Counted from the stretch's first letter, positions 26,101-35,381 are shown. The stretch: 64,000 nucleotides of DNA from Candidatus Binatia bacterium (GCA_937925685.1 CALAMI010000005.1:62001-126000), one strand, 5' to 3'. Translations and numbers: made by a program. Notes: generated from the letters alone by a model not told the origin.

Positions 26101-29100
26101 CCCGGTGGTAGGGTGGTGGACCCGGAAACGTAGGAAAGCCCTGTCGGAAGCGTGTCTTGGATGACGATGTCATAGGCGGTCGATGTGCTGCTACCGAGGT
26201 GGCGCACGGTGACGGTGTATGTGACCTCGTCTCCCAGCGACTGGTTGGACGGACTAACCGTCTTGTCCACTTCCAGCTCGGGCTCGACGACGGTAATTGG
26301 GACGCCTTGGATTCCGGGCGTACCCGCATCGTGGTCAAAGGTGATCGTGGTCGGTGTTCCGGTGCCGTACTGTACGGTTACGCTGGAGCCTTCAGCTTGC
26401 TCGCCGTTGCGCAAGACCGTCCCATTCTGATTGGCAGCGACGTTGTCGACGCGGGCCCTGATCTGGACCTCGATGAAGTCATCCGTGTTGCTGCCGTTGG
26501 CTGGGTTGACCACATCGCCGAACTGGAATTGTACCGTTTGCCCTGTACCGAGGCGCGTGTTGTACGTGGGATTGCTGACCGTCATCCCCATGTGGCCGAA
26601 GGCGATCGTGTGTGCCGTGTAAGTCAATCCGGCTGGCAGCACATCGGTGAGCACGAGATTCGGAATCGTGCCCTCAATTACGTCGATGCGAATGGTGTAC
26701 TGAACCTCATCGCCGATCGTGTAAGTTGGGGCTCCCACGTTCTTGTCCAGTGCAACTTGCGACGCCACGGTGACGGCCTGACTGGCTGACTCTTCGTAGT
26801 TGTTCAGTACCGAGTCGTCGTCATCATCGACGTTGCCCGGGTCGCTAGAGTTGTCGCGCCCACCACTGACGAGGCTCGTGTAGCTGACACGGGTAGCGTT
26901 GTTGAGAACTTGGCCGGGGGTAACTGTGTTCATCAACACCGAGTCGAATTCAACTTCCAGCGATGCTCCCGGGTGGATTTCCAGCGGAGGAAGGGAGATG
27001 GTGTCGTTTGTATTCGTCGTGGTGCTGATGTTCACGTGAGCGGCGCTCACCGTCGTTGTGGTCCCATTCAGGAACACGTTGCCGCCGCTCGGGGTAACCG
27101 TGACGTTGCTGATTTGGTACAGCCCGTTTGGCAGGGTGTCACGCCAATCGAGCTGGTACGCCGTGGTATGCCCCACGTTGTCGATGCGTACGCGCCAACG
27201 TACGGTATCGCCAGCATCCGCACCCACTCCGCCGGCTACAACCGTCTTCGTCATGTTGACGTTGGGTTCGCCCACGCGCACAGGGTCCGGCGTGGACACA
27301 GGCCCGACGGTTACCGTGCCGATCGTATTGGGGTCGGTATAGCTCATGACCACTGAATTCCCGAGCAACGTGCCATCTTGGTTTGTCGGGACGTTTCCGA
27401 CCCTCACGTCGTAGGTAATTTCGATATTTCCTGGGTTCGGCGCCGACAGAGTGCCAAAGTTGAATTGGAGGCTAGACCCCGACTGCGAGAAGAAGGACGC
27501 ATTGCTGTCTACGAGGGGTGCGTTGGAGGCCGTTGCACCTGCCGGGAGGGTGACAGAGAGGGACCCAGCTACATACTCCAAGCCACTGGCCATTGTATCG
27601 GTGACGATCAAGTTACTCGTTGTCCCGACGGGGACTCCGGCGATAATCCGGAATGTGGCCACCCCGTCCACAGGAACGTAGCTCGCCGGGTTGACCGTGT
27701 GCTTCGACAGGACTGGGCCTCGCACCGTAACCTGGGCGTTATCGGAGGCAGCGAGGTCGTTGACCCCGCCAGTGCCTGTACGCTCTCCAGTGGCCGAACC
27801 GGGTGCGCCAGGTGTTGCACCGCCGGTCCCATTGGTTCCGGGCAAACTGGTGGCCACTCCAGTAGCCGTGTTCGTGATGACGAGATTGAAGCTCACCGAT
27901 GGATCGACGATGGCGGTGTAAATGATCGTGACCGCTTCGCTCGGATCGAGCTGATCGATCGTGACGGTAAGAGTGTTCCCCATGAACCCGGCACCTACCG
28001 TCGCTCCGGATCCACCCGTGTTGACCGAACTCACCGAGGGCGAGATGTATTGAGAGGGCAGTGCGTCGGTAACCGTCCAGTCGAAGGCGCTTGCCGCATT
28101 GGTCCCAGAAGCGGCGTTGCTGATCACGAGGGTAAACGTAACGGTATCGCCACCCTGAACGCTCGTGGGATTCGCCGACTTGGTGATTTGGATGACAGGC
28201 TCTGCAATGTGCACGGTCCGCGTGTTCGTGTTCACCTGTTGCACCGCGTTACTGAAGTTCAAAAAGCGAATTCGGCCAATGTTCACCAAGCTCGTGCCTG
28301 CGTTGTTAGCCGGAACGTTTTCCACGACCGCGCTCAGCGTGAGCGTGTACTGTTCGGGCGTGGTGTTGTCGGTGTCGCTGTTACTTACGTCGCCCAGGTC
28401 GAGCGTAATCTCTCCAGAAGTCCCTGTCATCGTCACCGGAACTGGGACTCCCGGAGGGGCCGCATTGATTCCACCGGGATCGGCTGCGCTGACCAGCGAA
28501 AGGCTGTTGCGAGATAGGTATGCCGTCCCCGGAATGTGTTGCAGCCCAGCAGGGAGGGCATCGACGAGGGTCACTGAACGTGTGGTCCCTTCCGGTAAGG
28601 TAAAATTCAGCCGGAAAGTAACGACTTCGCCAATCGCAACGGGTGGATTTACGTTCGCGTTCGCGTCACCGGGATCCGTGCTCGGCTCCGAAGTCGAGAG
28701 GATGTCCTTGTTCGCTGTCGTGGCTGGCACAGAAGCGCTGGCAGTGGCAGTTGCCGTGGTTGTGCGCTCCTCGGGTACGGTGCCTGCCTGGGAGTCTCCC
28801 GAAACACTGGCACCGTTCACGTACGTGGAGCCTGTTACCACGTCACTGCGAACGCGTGCAGTAAAGGTGAAGGTCCGAACACCGCCAGGCGGAATGGGCC
28901 CTCCCGTGTAAGTTACCGTGGGGGGCGTGTAGGCGTAGACAAAGCCCGGCGGTGTGGTTCCCTCGTTGACCGACGCGAGTGGAGTCGTGTCGAAAAGATC
29001 CGAGGGTAGAGTGTCAGTCAGGAAGACGTCGTGAGCCCGTGAAGTTCCCGTATTGGAGACCGTCAACGTGATCGTGACGACGTCTCCGGCGTCGGGGTTG

Positions 29101-32100
29101 GAGGGACTCATACTTTTGCTCAGGGTCAATCTTGGTTCACGGAACGTTGTGCTCACGCTTGCTTGAATTGCCCCACCCGGATTTCCGGAGAAATTCAAAT
29201 CTACACGGTTGGTTTTTGTTTGAGGACTCGAGGCAGCGGAATTTTGAGAGACGTTGCGCACTAAAGCCGCCAAGGTCACTTGGAAGGTGTTATTCGTGGA
29301 ATCGTTATCTGCGTTGACCAGCACATCACCGAAGCTCAGAGTTACGATTTGTCCTGTGGCAACGCTGCCTGAGGTGGTCACCGACGGTGAAGTGGTCACA
29401 GAACCGTTGAAGGTCCCGGGGATGACGGTGACGGAAGCCGCCACGTATTCGAACCCTGCGGGCAAACGATCGGCGAGGGTCAACCCAGGGGTTCGTCCCT
29501 CCGGTAAGGTGACATTGATTGCATAGGTAATCACATCACCCGCAGTGACGCTCGACGCACCCGTGCCGTTCGGCACGATAGATTGAATGAGCTTTTGCAC
29601 CGCTGGGGAAGAAATCGTCGCCGCAGCGCTGTCATCCGAATCGGTTAGTGTGTGGTCCGGGCCAGCTTCTGCCCCAGCGTAGTTAAAAAGGGTTGCCGTA
29701 TTCAGCAAAGTTTGTCGGGGAGTCACGGGGCTGGGATCGCCCGGACCATCCAGCAGTAAATCGAACGTAACGATCGCGATATTCCTTCCGCTCGTAGGAT
29801 CGTAAGGATCGAGCGCTCCGTCGGGCGTCGCTGTTGGTCCGGGATCTAGCAGCTCGATGCCACCAGCCGGGTCGAAAAGGCCTGTGCCGATGCTCACGTA
29901 AGGCATGGGTGCACCGGTTCCATCGGTCACGCACAGATTGGGCCCGCCGGGAGGGATAGAGAAGCCCGGTGGAAGCGTGTCGCGTAAGCGCACGTCGAAG
30001 GCGCCGTTCAAGCCTGTTCCCCGGTTTTCGACGACGATCGCAAAGGTCACGAGATCGCCGGCATCTACATTGGCAACGTCGCTGCGGATGGGATTCGAAG
30101 CGAGTCCAGTGGAATGGATCGTCCCCGAGAACCGGGGACAACCGCTGCCGGGTGTGGTGAAAGAGACGGGTCCGATAGGAGAAGGATTGAACGTGGCCAA
30201 GGGGTTCGAACTAGCCACCACACCTTTAATGTTCGACCAAGAGATGACCGGCTGGGTGAGCTGAAACTGGACGATGGCGTCTGCATTCGTAGCTTCGAGA
30301 AAGGTGTTTTGCTCAAAGGCTCGAGCTTGGTTGGTGAGAAACAGACCATCTGTGAAGGGCTGAGCCGTCACGGTCACCGTGAACAAAATGTCCACGGTTG
30401 CTGGTGTATTCGCCGAGTTTGCAAAGGTACCGTAGTTGAACTCGATGGAATTCGCGGTTGCATCCGTGGATAGGGTGGGGACGATGCCCGACAATGCTCG
30501 GAAGGTGTCGGCTGGGCCGAAATGGGCCGCGCCCGCTAAGGGTGGCGTGGAGGAGACAACGTCATTCAGCGTGGTCACTTCGGTGGCAACGAGCACGGGA
30601 AGGGGTAACCAGTCCACGAGCCGCAAGGTTTCCACGTCGCCCGTTGGAATTTGGTATTGCAATCGGAAAGTCACCGTATCGCCAGGGGCCACTTGGGTTA
30701 CTGGACCTACGACACCGTTACGGGCGTAAAGCGACTTGGTAATCGACCCGATCGCGATCGTGAAGCCGGCACCACTGCCGTCGTCTTCCGTGAAACCTGT
30801 TGGTGTCAAGGTTGCGTTGTCCAACACATCTCCGACGATGCGAACGCTGTTCGAGATGCTGTCGCTGCTGTTCAAGCTGGGATCCCCGGACGGAAAATTG
30901 TCCGAGTATTGGTCCAAGATGTATGCTCGATAGCGGATGGTACCCCTAGTCGGGCCATCGTTGGTCGTGCCACCATCGGGGACCAAGCCCCCCAGAAGCA
31001 TTCCAGAGAACCCACGGGTGACGAGTTCGCCAGAGATGTCGAAGAAGATGTCGGAGGTACCGGTACCTGGACTGTTGACCGTTACGGAGTAGTTGCTCGG
31101 GTCGAAGGGTCCCGAGGTCGTAGAGCCGTTTTCAGTGACGGAGAGGATTGGCACAAAAGTCGTATCGAAGCGTTGGCCGTCGGAGAGCTCGTCGTATTCG
31201 ATCCGAAGATTGGCAAACGCGAAGAAGTCGGAAATTTGGAAATTCAGCGTGTACTCGATAACGTCACCAGGAGAAGGACCTGCAGGGCCACTGTCGACGA
31301 CGATCGACCCCGACTTTTGGATGGCAACCGACCGATCGTCGAGAATGTGTTCTGGGCCAGGCGGATCAACGATTACATGTGTCGTCGGATCCCGACTGTC
31401 GATGGGAACCCAGTCCGCTTCTGCACGCGCTTGGTTTGCCGACACAGCGTCGTCGCCCGTCGCTGGATTGATCACAGGATTGCCGTTGGCGTCCAACTGG
31501 GGGACGAAAAATTCGAACACCACCGTCGCATCCGCTCCCGGCCCTCCAACGACCGAGGGGAAGCGCACGAGTAGTTCGTTATTCGGTGGATTCGAAGCGA
31601 CACCGCTTGGCGGAGAGAGGAGTACGCTGCCCGAGCCTGGGTTGATCGACACGACAGAAAGGAAAGCGACATTGGGGGGAAGAAAGTCGCGCACGTCTAA
31701 GTTGGAAATGGTTTGACCATCTGCAATGTCCACCGTTATCGTGTAGCGTCGCGGAAAGTTCGGTCCCGTCGCCGTTTCGTTTTCAGGCCCGTCGTAGGAC
31801 TTGGACAACGTGATGAGCGTGGGAGTGAGGTTCGCACTTTGCGTCGTTCCGACGATGGGCGGGTCGGAGCCTGGATTGTCCAGGGGATCGGCACCGAATC
31901 GGAAACCCGGGGTAGCGCGAATCGTCAAGGGCACACCTAGGTCCGCCAGATTGCTGAGCGAGGCGTTGACAGTGATCAACGCTGGCGGCTGGTTGTTCGT
32001 GAAGCTTCCAAATGGAAGCTCCATGACCACGTACTGGTTCCCCGCGGTGCAACTCACCGGTAAACCCGTGTACGGATGAGCGGCGACGGGGCAAGTGAGC

Positions 32101-32417
32101 ACTTGGACTGTAACGGGAAAGGTGAGGTACGTTGCGGACACAAATGTGACGCCGTCGTCCGTGGCCGGCCCAGCGCCGTCAGCACCAATCGTCGGTAGTT
32201 CCAAATCGATGTACGGCCCGTAACCAACGTCGGTAGGAGACGTGTTGTCGAACGAGACGGTGAACGAGAATGACTCGCCGATTGCCACTTCTGTGGGAAC
32301 AGAAAGCGACACGGTGGGAACCGGCGCTGCCGCTGCCCCCACGGCGACAGCAAAAGAAGTCAATCCGAGGATCCAGCAGCTAGTGAGACGCACAAAAGCT
32401 TGTTTCCGAAAATTCAC
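23151..32417 (-). CDS. Giant secreted DUF11-type repeat protein (about 3,088 residues)
   Basis: An uninterrupted 9.3-kb gene. GTG 32417 is preferred because GGAGG lies 7 bases before it; the ATG at 32423 is only 1 base after that GGAGG. A signal peptide (ILGLTSFAVAVGAAAA) is followed by about 17 units of the DUF11 type, each reading roughly xKS..P...GDxVTYT..V.N.G...V.xTDxLPxGLxYV, then two more divergent units at the C-terminus. Such beta-sandwich repeats build cell-surface stalks and adhesins in many bacteria. I see no sortase signal, PEP-CTERM or C-terminal membrane helix, so how it is held is unknown. The sequence is acidic, Thr/Ser-rich and nearly Cys-free until the C-terminal 500 residues. 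Confidence 0.85.
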   Translation of the reverse strand: MNFRKQAFVRLTSCWILGLTSFAVAVGAAAAPVPTVSLSVPTEVAIGESFSFTVSFDNTSPTDVGYGPYIDLELPTIGADGAGPATDDGVTFVSATYLTFPVTVQVLTCPVAAHPYTGLPVSCTAGNQYVVMELPFGSFTNNQPPALITVNASLSNLADLGVPLTIRATPGFRFGADPLDNPGSDPPIVGTTQSANLTPTLITLSKSYDGPENETATGPNFPRRYTITVDIADGQTISNLDVRDFLPPNVAFLSVVSINPGSGSVLLSPPSGVASNPPNNELLVRFPSVVGGPGADATVVFEFFVPQLDANGNPVINPATGDDAVSANQARAEADWVPIDSRDPTTHVIVDPPGPEHILDDRSVAIQKSGSIVVDSGPAGPSPGDVIEYTLNFQISDFFAFANLRIEYDELSDGQRFDTTFVPILSVTENGSTTSGPFDPSNYSVTVNSPGTGTSDIFFDISGELVTRGFSGMLLGGLVPDGGTTNDGPTRGTIRYRAYILDQYSDNFPSGDPSLNSSDSISNSVRIVGDVLDNATLTPTGFTEDDGSGAGFTIAIGSITKSLYARNGVVGPVTQVAPGDTVTFRLQYQIPTGDVETLRLVDWLPLPVLVATEVTTLNDVVSSTPPLAGAAHFGPADTFRALSGIVPTLSTDATANSIEFNYGTFANSANTPATVDILFTVTVTAQPFTDGLFLTNQARAFEQNTFLEATNADAIVQFQLTQPVISWSNIKGVVASSNPLATFNPSPIGPVSFTTPGSGCPRFSGTIHSTGLASNPIRSDVANVDAGDLVTFAIVVENRGTGLNGAFDVRLRDTLPPGFSIPPGGPNLCVTDGTGAPMPYVSIGTGLFDPAGGIELLDPGPTATPDGALDPYDPTSGRNIAIVTFDLLLDGPGDPSPVTPRQTLLNTATLFNYAGAEAGPDHTLTDSDDSAAATISSPAVQKLIQSIVPNGTGASSVTAGDVITYAINVTLPEGRTPGLTLADRLPAGFEYVAASVTVIPGTFNGSVTTSPSVTTSGSVATGQIVTLSFGDVLVNADNDSTNNTFQVTLAALVRNVSQNSAASSPQTKTNRVDLNFSGNPGGAIQASVSTTFREPRLTLSKSMSPSNPDAGDVVTITLTVSNTGTSRAHDVFLTDTLPSDLFDTTPLASVNEGTTPPGFVYAYTPPTVTYTGGPIPPGGVRTFTFTARVRSDVVTGSTYVNGASVSGDSQAGTVPEERTTTATATASASVPATTANKDILSTSEPSTDPGDANANVNPPVAIGEVVTFRLNFTLPEGTTRSVTLVDALPAGLQHIPGTAYLSRNSLSLVSAADPGGINAAPPGVPVPVTMTGTSGEITLDLGDVSNSDTDNTTPEQYTLTLSAVVENVPANNAGTSLVNIGRIRFLNFSNAVQQVNTNTRTVHIAEPVIQITKSANPTSVQGGDTVTFTLVISNAASGTNAASAFDWTVTDALPSQYISPSVSSVNTGGSGATVGAGFMGNTLTVTIDQLDPSEAVTIIYTAIVDPSVSFNLVITNTATGVATSLPGTNGTGGATPGAPGSATGERTGTGGVNDLAASDNAQVTVRGPVLSKHTVNPASYVPVDGVATFRIIAGVPVGTTSNLIVTDTMASGLEYVAGSLSVTLPAGATASNAPLVDSNASFFSQSGSSLQFNFGTLSAPNPGNIEITYDVRVGNVPTNQDGTLLGNSVVMSYTDPNTIGTVTVGPVSTPDPVRVGEPNVNMTKTVVAGGVGADAGDTVRWRVRIDNVGHTTAYQLDWRDTLPNGLYQISNVTVTPSGGNVFLNGTTTTVSAAHVNISTTTNTNDTISLPPLEIHPGASLEVEFDSVLMNTVTPGQVLNNATRVSYTSLVSGGRDNSSDPGNVDDDDDSVLNNYEESASQAVTVASQVALDKNVGAPTYTIGDEVQYTIRIDVIEGTIPNLVLTDVLPAGLTYTAHTIAFGHMGMTVSNPTYNTRLGTGQTVQFQFGDVVNPANGSNTDDFIEVQIRARVDNVAANQNGTVLRNGEQAEGSSVTVQYGTGTPTTITFDHDAGTPGIQGVPITVVEPELEVDKTVSPSNQSLGDEVTYTVTVRHLGSSTSTAYDIVIQDTLPTGLSYVSGSTTLPPGDVTVSGQTLTFRISSLTVIAGSTSFTYRARVEPYAVVGDQLFNNAVMTWTSLPGATGASDSGRDGSGGVNDYVSSDSAPVTVGGTAFIEAVKTVADLNGGEVLPNDVLEYTVQLINGPEPVDHVVFTDVLPAYVTYVAGTLATTTGTASFGGGTVTVTVSSLLPGQTVTITFRVVVNPGTPKGTVIANQGIVDSDQTSPEPTDWDGDDTNGDQPTVVIVKNSARGRLRATKTVGLLIDSVPPSGTINTGDTIRYVVTLFNDGPVTVEQVSFTDVVPLGPPGVLVTGISTTQGTAPPPSNNIAIPDIGSIPPNASVTITITGTVNGDGLICNQGLVQARQPSSVTTDENGNPLDGAQPTCLNAVPAEQSGEPELVMDKSFRLVSDTNLSGGINPGEILEYTLTVVNRGSNAATDVRVDDTFATAITLVPGSVTTSQGAVVSENPLLVNVGTLNPGGVAIVRYLMTVGSVAAGTVVTNTATARDAEGDNASDSASFTVQTPFIDVAIEKSHSTVFRVGENGTYTIVVRNVGMLPTTAPITVTDNLPNGLTYVSASGAGWSCSVSGQMVTCTHGASLPPGQSRTIAIEVAVGSAAYPTVTNVAKVQTAGDANSANNTASDATLIRLAASGSPPDCGVDLRKSHTGTIEPGAEFTYTLTWTTNCPEPLVDLILTDSLPPEVEFVSATASDGTITVTGQTVTIRIPSLPPGPAQMATIRVRVKPTTASGTRLENTALIEDVYGRRYSVTDAARVRGLLTTRKRCFLRAQRYSAPGRYITYTTRYWSFDPGMRRVSLELPNWLEVQSIYPAPTHVDGNLYIWDGLPPTAGKVRITTKVALDAPDGLLLPAIAEVTDSGGAAEVGRCTHESVVKRPQRLFGAIKANTKIFPKATMVYGARYRNAVEPIHMTVVLPPEVELVSTEPAPVQRDGNNLLFENLPPPAGQVKIKVRVGALAPGTLITAGMTLTDATGTVVNSQQVTEVRTPNQ
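25830..29600 (-). repeat. Alternating A/B super-repeat inside the DUF11 protein
   Basis: Two kinds of DUF11 unit alternate here. A-units start at about 29,595, 28,700, 27,715 and 26,755 and carry a PEGTTPNLTLTDxLPAG-like core, then a FGDV..NTDD segment and xRVxNVxxNQxGT. B-units start at about 29,130, 28,200, 27,262 and 26,275 and carry NTGxSTAYDVxxTDTLP. One A+B pair is roughly 300-330 residues. The copies are diverged at the DNA level, so this is old protein-level duplication rather than a recent tandem repeat. Confidence 0.6.
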
Positions 32418-32869
32418 GGCCATGCCTCCGATCGTTGGTTCTTACGCTCGAGGGGCGTTGGCGCAAGAAACGACGAAATTTTCTGTCACGTTAAGGTGTG
32501 GGCCGGAGACGATCAAGCGAAATTTGTCAACCTTAGGGATAAGATCGATTGTTACTTTCACCCCCAAGCTACGCGGTTCCTGCCCCAGCGCAGCTAGCGG
32601 ACCCGTTCGCCGCCGCCTCGCCCTTCAACGGGGCGGAGAATCAGCCAAAGGATCGGCTCGAACCCGCACGTGCTATCCAAGGAATCTGGCGGTCGTGACC
32701 GGTGGCGATGGCTCGTTAGGCACCTGCTTTGCCAATGTCACTGGCGCGGTGCGCCAGCGGCCGTTTGGTACGGATGAACCAGAGCCCGCAAGGCGTGGCA
32801 GTAGCGGATGCGCTCACTTGATTGATCGAGTCGGGCGACGGCGAGGGCACCGAAGGCTTTGAGCGACCC
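32418..32869. other. Intergenic stretch upstream of the giant gene
   Basis: About 450 bases separate the giant gene's start from the stop of the dockerin-like gene on the same strand. No gene or RNA was recognised. It presumably carries the promoter of the giant gene, but I could not pick one with confidence. Confidence 0.4.
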
Positions 32870-33835
32870 TCACGTTCGAGGTGGCAACACTGGACGAACG
32901 CATTGAGGAGAAGTGGCACAAGAACAACCCGCCAAAGCCAGGTTCACGGCGCCGATAATTTCATCAATGGTCACCAGGCCATCACCGTTTCGGTCTGCAC
33001 GGGGGCAGTCATTTAAGCTGGTGTTGCCCAGAGCGATGTTGACAATGGAAACGATGTCTTCAATGGCAACCTCGCCATCACCATCGCAGTCACCGAGGCA
33101 CTGGGCCGTTGCAGGCGTTTGTGTCGGTGAGGCGCTGGCCGTAGTCGTGGCCGTTGCCGAGGGTTGGATCGCTGTAGGTGTCAAAGATGGCAACAGAGTA
33201 GTGGTCGGAGTGATCGACGGCGTAGGGCTGGCCAAATTGGTAGGAGTCGGGGTCGGGATCGAGCTAGGTGTGGCGCTCGGGCTGGCGGTGGGCGTCGGCG
33301 AAGCCAAGGTCTTTGCCTCGTAGACAATTTCCACTCGATACACCTCAGAAGGGCTGTAATTGCGATCGGTAGTGGCGAGGCGAAACTGAAGTGACGCACG
33401 TCCTTCTTGCCCTTCGGGCAGGGTCAGTTGCCAAGACGGGTGAACATGGAGCCCGGGTCCGCGGCCTAGCAGCGCCCGCTCGCCGGCTTGCTTCAAAACG
33501 CTACTACCCACGCGAATGGATGCGCCCGGCCCGGTGGCTACGATTTCAAGGTACACAGGCACGGTACTCCGTAAGGCGAAGGCGCTGCGCGCCGCATCGT
33601 CGTGGGGAAGTCCCGCGAAGCCTGGATCGACAGCAGAAAGGAGACAGGTGCCACCCGAGCACAAAGCAGGGGAGACGGGAATGTATCGAGGCTCCTGGTA
33701 ATCGACGACCATAAGCCGCCCTCCGCCCGGTTGAGAGGATGCCACGACCAGGTCTCCTTCGTGGACTTGGCCAGAAGCGTACTTCACACCAACAACAGCC
33801 ATGCAAACAACCCAGAAAAGCAAGCCGTTGAGCAT
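32870..33835 (-). CDS. Secreted protein: DPGF/LHxHP domain, Thr/Pro linker, C-terminal dockerin-like pair
   Basis: A 321-residue exported protein from ATG 33835, with GGAGG upstream. A signal peptide (residues 1-22) precedes a domain of about 150 residues with motifs GDLVVASSQPGGGRL, DPGFAGL, a VPVYLEIV strand, GPGASIRVG, GERALLGRGPGLHVHPSW and NYSPSEVYRVEIVYE. A Thr/Pro/Ser-rich linker (residues 175-240) leads to two Ca-binding-like repeats, CLGDCDGDGEVAIEDIV and DRNGDGLVTIDEII, flanked by cysteines, as in dockerin type I modules. The N-terminal domain is shared with the next two exported genes. The function of that domain is unknown to me. Dockerins bind cohesins, but no cohesin is visible here. 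Confidence 0.75.
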   Translation of the reverse strand: MLNGLLFWVVCMAVVGVKYASGQVHEGDLVVASSQPGGGRLMVVDYQEPRYIPVSPALCSGGTCLLSAVDPGFAGLPHDDAARSAFALRSTVPVYLEIVATGPGASIRVGSSVLKQAGERALLGRGPGLHVHPSWQLTLPEGQEGRASLQFRLATTDRNYSPSEVYRVEIVYEAKTLASPTPTASPSATPSSIPTPTPTNLASPTPSITPTTTLLPSLTPTAIQPSATATTTASASPTQTPATAQCLGDCDGDGEVAIEDIVSIVNIALGNTSLNDCPRADRNGDGLVTIDEIIGAVNLALAGCSCATSPQCVRPVLPPRT

Positions 33836-33883
33836 ACTTTCCTCCTGGAATCCGACCTGAGCAGGTCCCCTGAAATCGGGGGC

Positions 33884-33917
33884 GGAGGAGGAAACCCTGT
33901 TGAGGGTTTCCTCCTCC
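33884..33917 (-). terminator. Perfect 14-bp hairpin after the second DPGF-family gene
   Basis: The arm 33884-33897 pairs perfectly with 33904-33917 around a 6-base loop, 8 bases after the stop of the gene at 33926-35017 and about 50 bases before the next start. It should stop or attenuate read-through into the dockerin-like gene, so the paralogs may be separate transcripts. Confidence 0.65.
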
Positions 33918-33925
33918 GGTTTCGA

Positions 33926-35017
33926 TCAGTGCCCGTGAGCCATGGTCTTCAGGCAGCGCAAGTACTCTGGTAGGGGGTCGCCCCCTTGGCTCGGGCGGGC
34001 CACAAACGACTCGAGGTCGTGAAGTACAGCAGGGTATCCAGCCCCGAGCAGCTCTTCAGCGCGACAACGGATCATCCCGAAATGAGTGCGAAGGGAGGTT
34101 TGGTCCCAGTCATTGGACGCCGTGCTCGGAATCGTGCGGCCGTCCATTGTGGGGTTGCCAGGCTGCCCACACTTCATTTGTACATCGGAGACGATCTTCT
34201 CTTCCAGCGTAGCTAGCCTGCCGAGGAGCGTCCGGGCATCCGGGCCGGTTCCAGATGCGTCGCTGCAAGCCTTCTCCGCTCGGACGAGGGCGGCCGGAGC
34301 GGATGGATGCCCAGCTGCATCGCGTGCTTTCCAGTCAACCACCCGATCGAGGCATTTGCGCAGCTCGGCCTGTACTTTAGAAAAATATTTTTGCTGCGCT
34401 CTTCCAAGGAATTTCTGGCAAGTGACGCTTGCTCCGTCGACCGAGGGACCCGTGCCATAGTCAGGCTCTGCTAGATAGCCATTGCTCAACTGAAGGACGT
34501 ATGTTTGGGATGGCGAGTAGCCGTTCGAAGTCGAGCCTTCGATGATTCGGAATACCACCACTCCTTCACCAAAGAAGTACGCCGTGGGAGTACTCAGAAG
34601 GAGGCGAAATGAGGGGTGTTGGTGGAGGTCGGAGTTATCGATGTTCGGCCCGGTCTGGTCATGGGTGCCAATAAGATATGAGCCCGGTGCCGTGATTGGT
34701 ACGGAGCGAAGCTCCAAGCTTACCCCAGGGTCGAGATGAAAAACCTCGATTTTAATTTCGGTGCCCAGAAGCAACTCGTAGATGTTTGGCACCTCTGTTT
34801 CTGCGGGAACGAAGCCCGGATCGGTTGCCTCAAACAACGTTGAAAAGCCCGTGTAGGAAAGGCCAACCACCGCGCGATCGAACTCGTACTCGATCTTGAG
34901 GGCCCCACCGCCGCTCGAGTCGGAACCAATGGCGAGGTCCCCCGTGTCGCTGTAAGCGGTGACTGAACTCCATAAAGCCAAACTGCTGACTAAGGCGATA
35001 CGCAAAAACGTACCCAT
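33926..35017 (-). CDS. Secreted DPGF/LHxHP-domain protein with helical Cys-containing C-terminal domain
   Basis: A 363-residue protein from ATG 35017, preceded by GAGGAGGAG; the longer reading to 35107 adds an unconserved basic tail. A signal peptide ends near TAYS. Residues 25-190 match the neighbours' domain: GDLAIGSDSSGGGALKIEYE, TDPGFVP, LLGTEIKIEVF, LDPGVSLEL, GSYLIGTHD, DLHQHPSFRLLL and NGYSPSQTYVLQLSNG. The C-terminal 160 residues form a mostly helical domain with spaced cysteines (VTCQKFLGRAQQKYFSKV, ELRKCLDRV, AEKACSDA, VQMKCGQP, MIRCRAEELL), a type I have met as a tail on secreted proteins of related bacteria. No enzymatic motif is seen. Confidence 0.72.
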   Translation of the reverse strand: MGTFLRIALVSSLALWSSVTAYSDTGDLAIGSDSSGGGALKIEYEFDRAVVGLSYTGFSTLFEATDPGFVPAETEVPNIYELLLGTEIKIEVFHLDPGVSLELRSVPITAPGSYLIGTHDQTGPNIDNSDLHQHPSFRLLLSTPTAYFFGEGVVVFRIIEGSTSNGYSPSQTYVLQLSNGYLAEPDYGTGPSVDGASVTCQKFLGRAQQKYFSKVQAELRKCLDRVVDWKARDAAGHPSAPAALVRAEKACSDASGTGPDARTLLGRLATLEEKIVSDVQMKCGQPGNPTMDGRTIPSTASNDWDQTSLRTHFGMIRCRAEELLGAGYPAVLHDLESFVARPSQGGDPLPEYLRCLKTMAHGH

Positions 35018-35075
35018 GGAAATACTCCTCCTCTTGTTAAATCGGGTTCGTGTTTTCTTTTTACTGCAGGTTGAT

Positions 35076-35381
35076 TCACGATCCTGGCTTTGACGACGGA
35101 GGAGCACGTGGACCTTTTATGCTTACGAACGGACTGGGAACCCGAGCAGCCGTGTCGTGCGACTCGAGCGCCCGCACGACAGGGGGCGGCGAGTCAGTGT
35201 GGTGAGTTTCGAGAACCGGCGCCTCGACGACCCAGTGGCCCCAACAGAGCGCGCACGCAGCGTGCGCAGGTACGACATGGGCAATGTGTTGACCGGGTTC
35301 GCTGGCTGCAGAGAGAAAGGTTGCAACCAGAACGGCGCACGCAACGCGATGCTTCAACGTTGTGTAGACGATAGCTTTCAC
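35076..35381 (-). CDS. Small exported His/Cys protein
   Basis: A 101-residue protein with GTG start at 35381. Residues 8-26 form a hydrophobic signal-like segment (VACAVLVATFLSAAS). It is followed by GQHIAHVVPAHAACALCWGH, where several His precede a C-x2-C pair. The rest is Pro/Ser-rich and probably disordered. The His-then-CxxC layout recalls small DUF2946-like periplasmic metal-linked proteins, but similarity is too weak for a family call. It lies between two paralogous secreted-protein genes on the same strand, only 15 bases after the end of the 35397 gene, so co-transcription is likely. A similar small protein lies at 36136-36447. Confidence 0.5.
   Translation of the reverse strand: MKAIVYTTLKHRVACAVLVATFLSAASEPGQHIAHVVPAHAACALCWGHWVVEAPVLETHHTDSPPPVVRALESHDTAARVPSPFVSIKGPRAPPSSKPGS

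Noticed and set aside
27378-28517. 379-codon plus-strand frame inside the DUF11 gene, and a similar one at 30651-31574
   Set aside because: They are opposite-strand shadows of a codon-biased repeat gene, Arg/Gly/Val-rich with no motif or ribosome-binding site.
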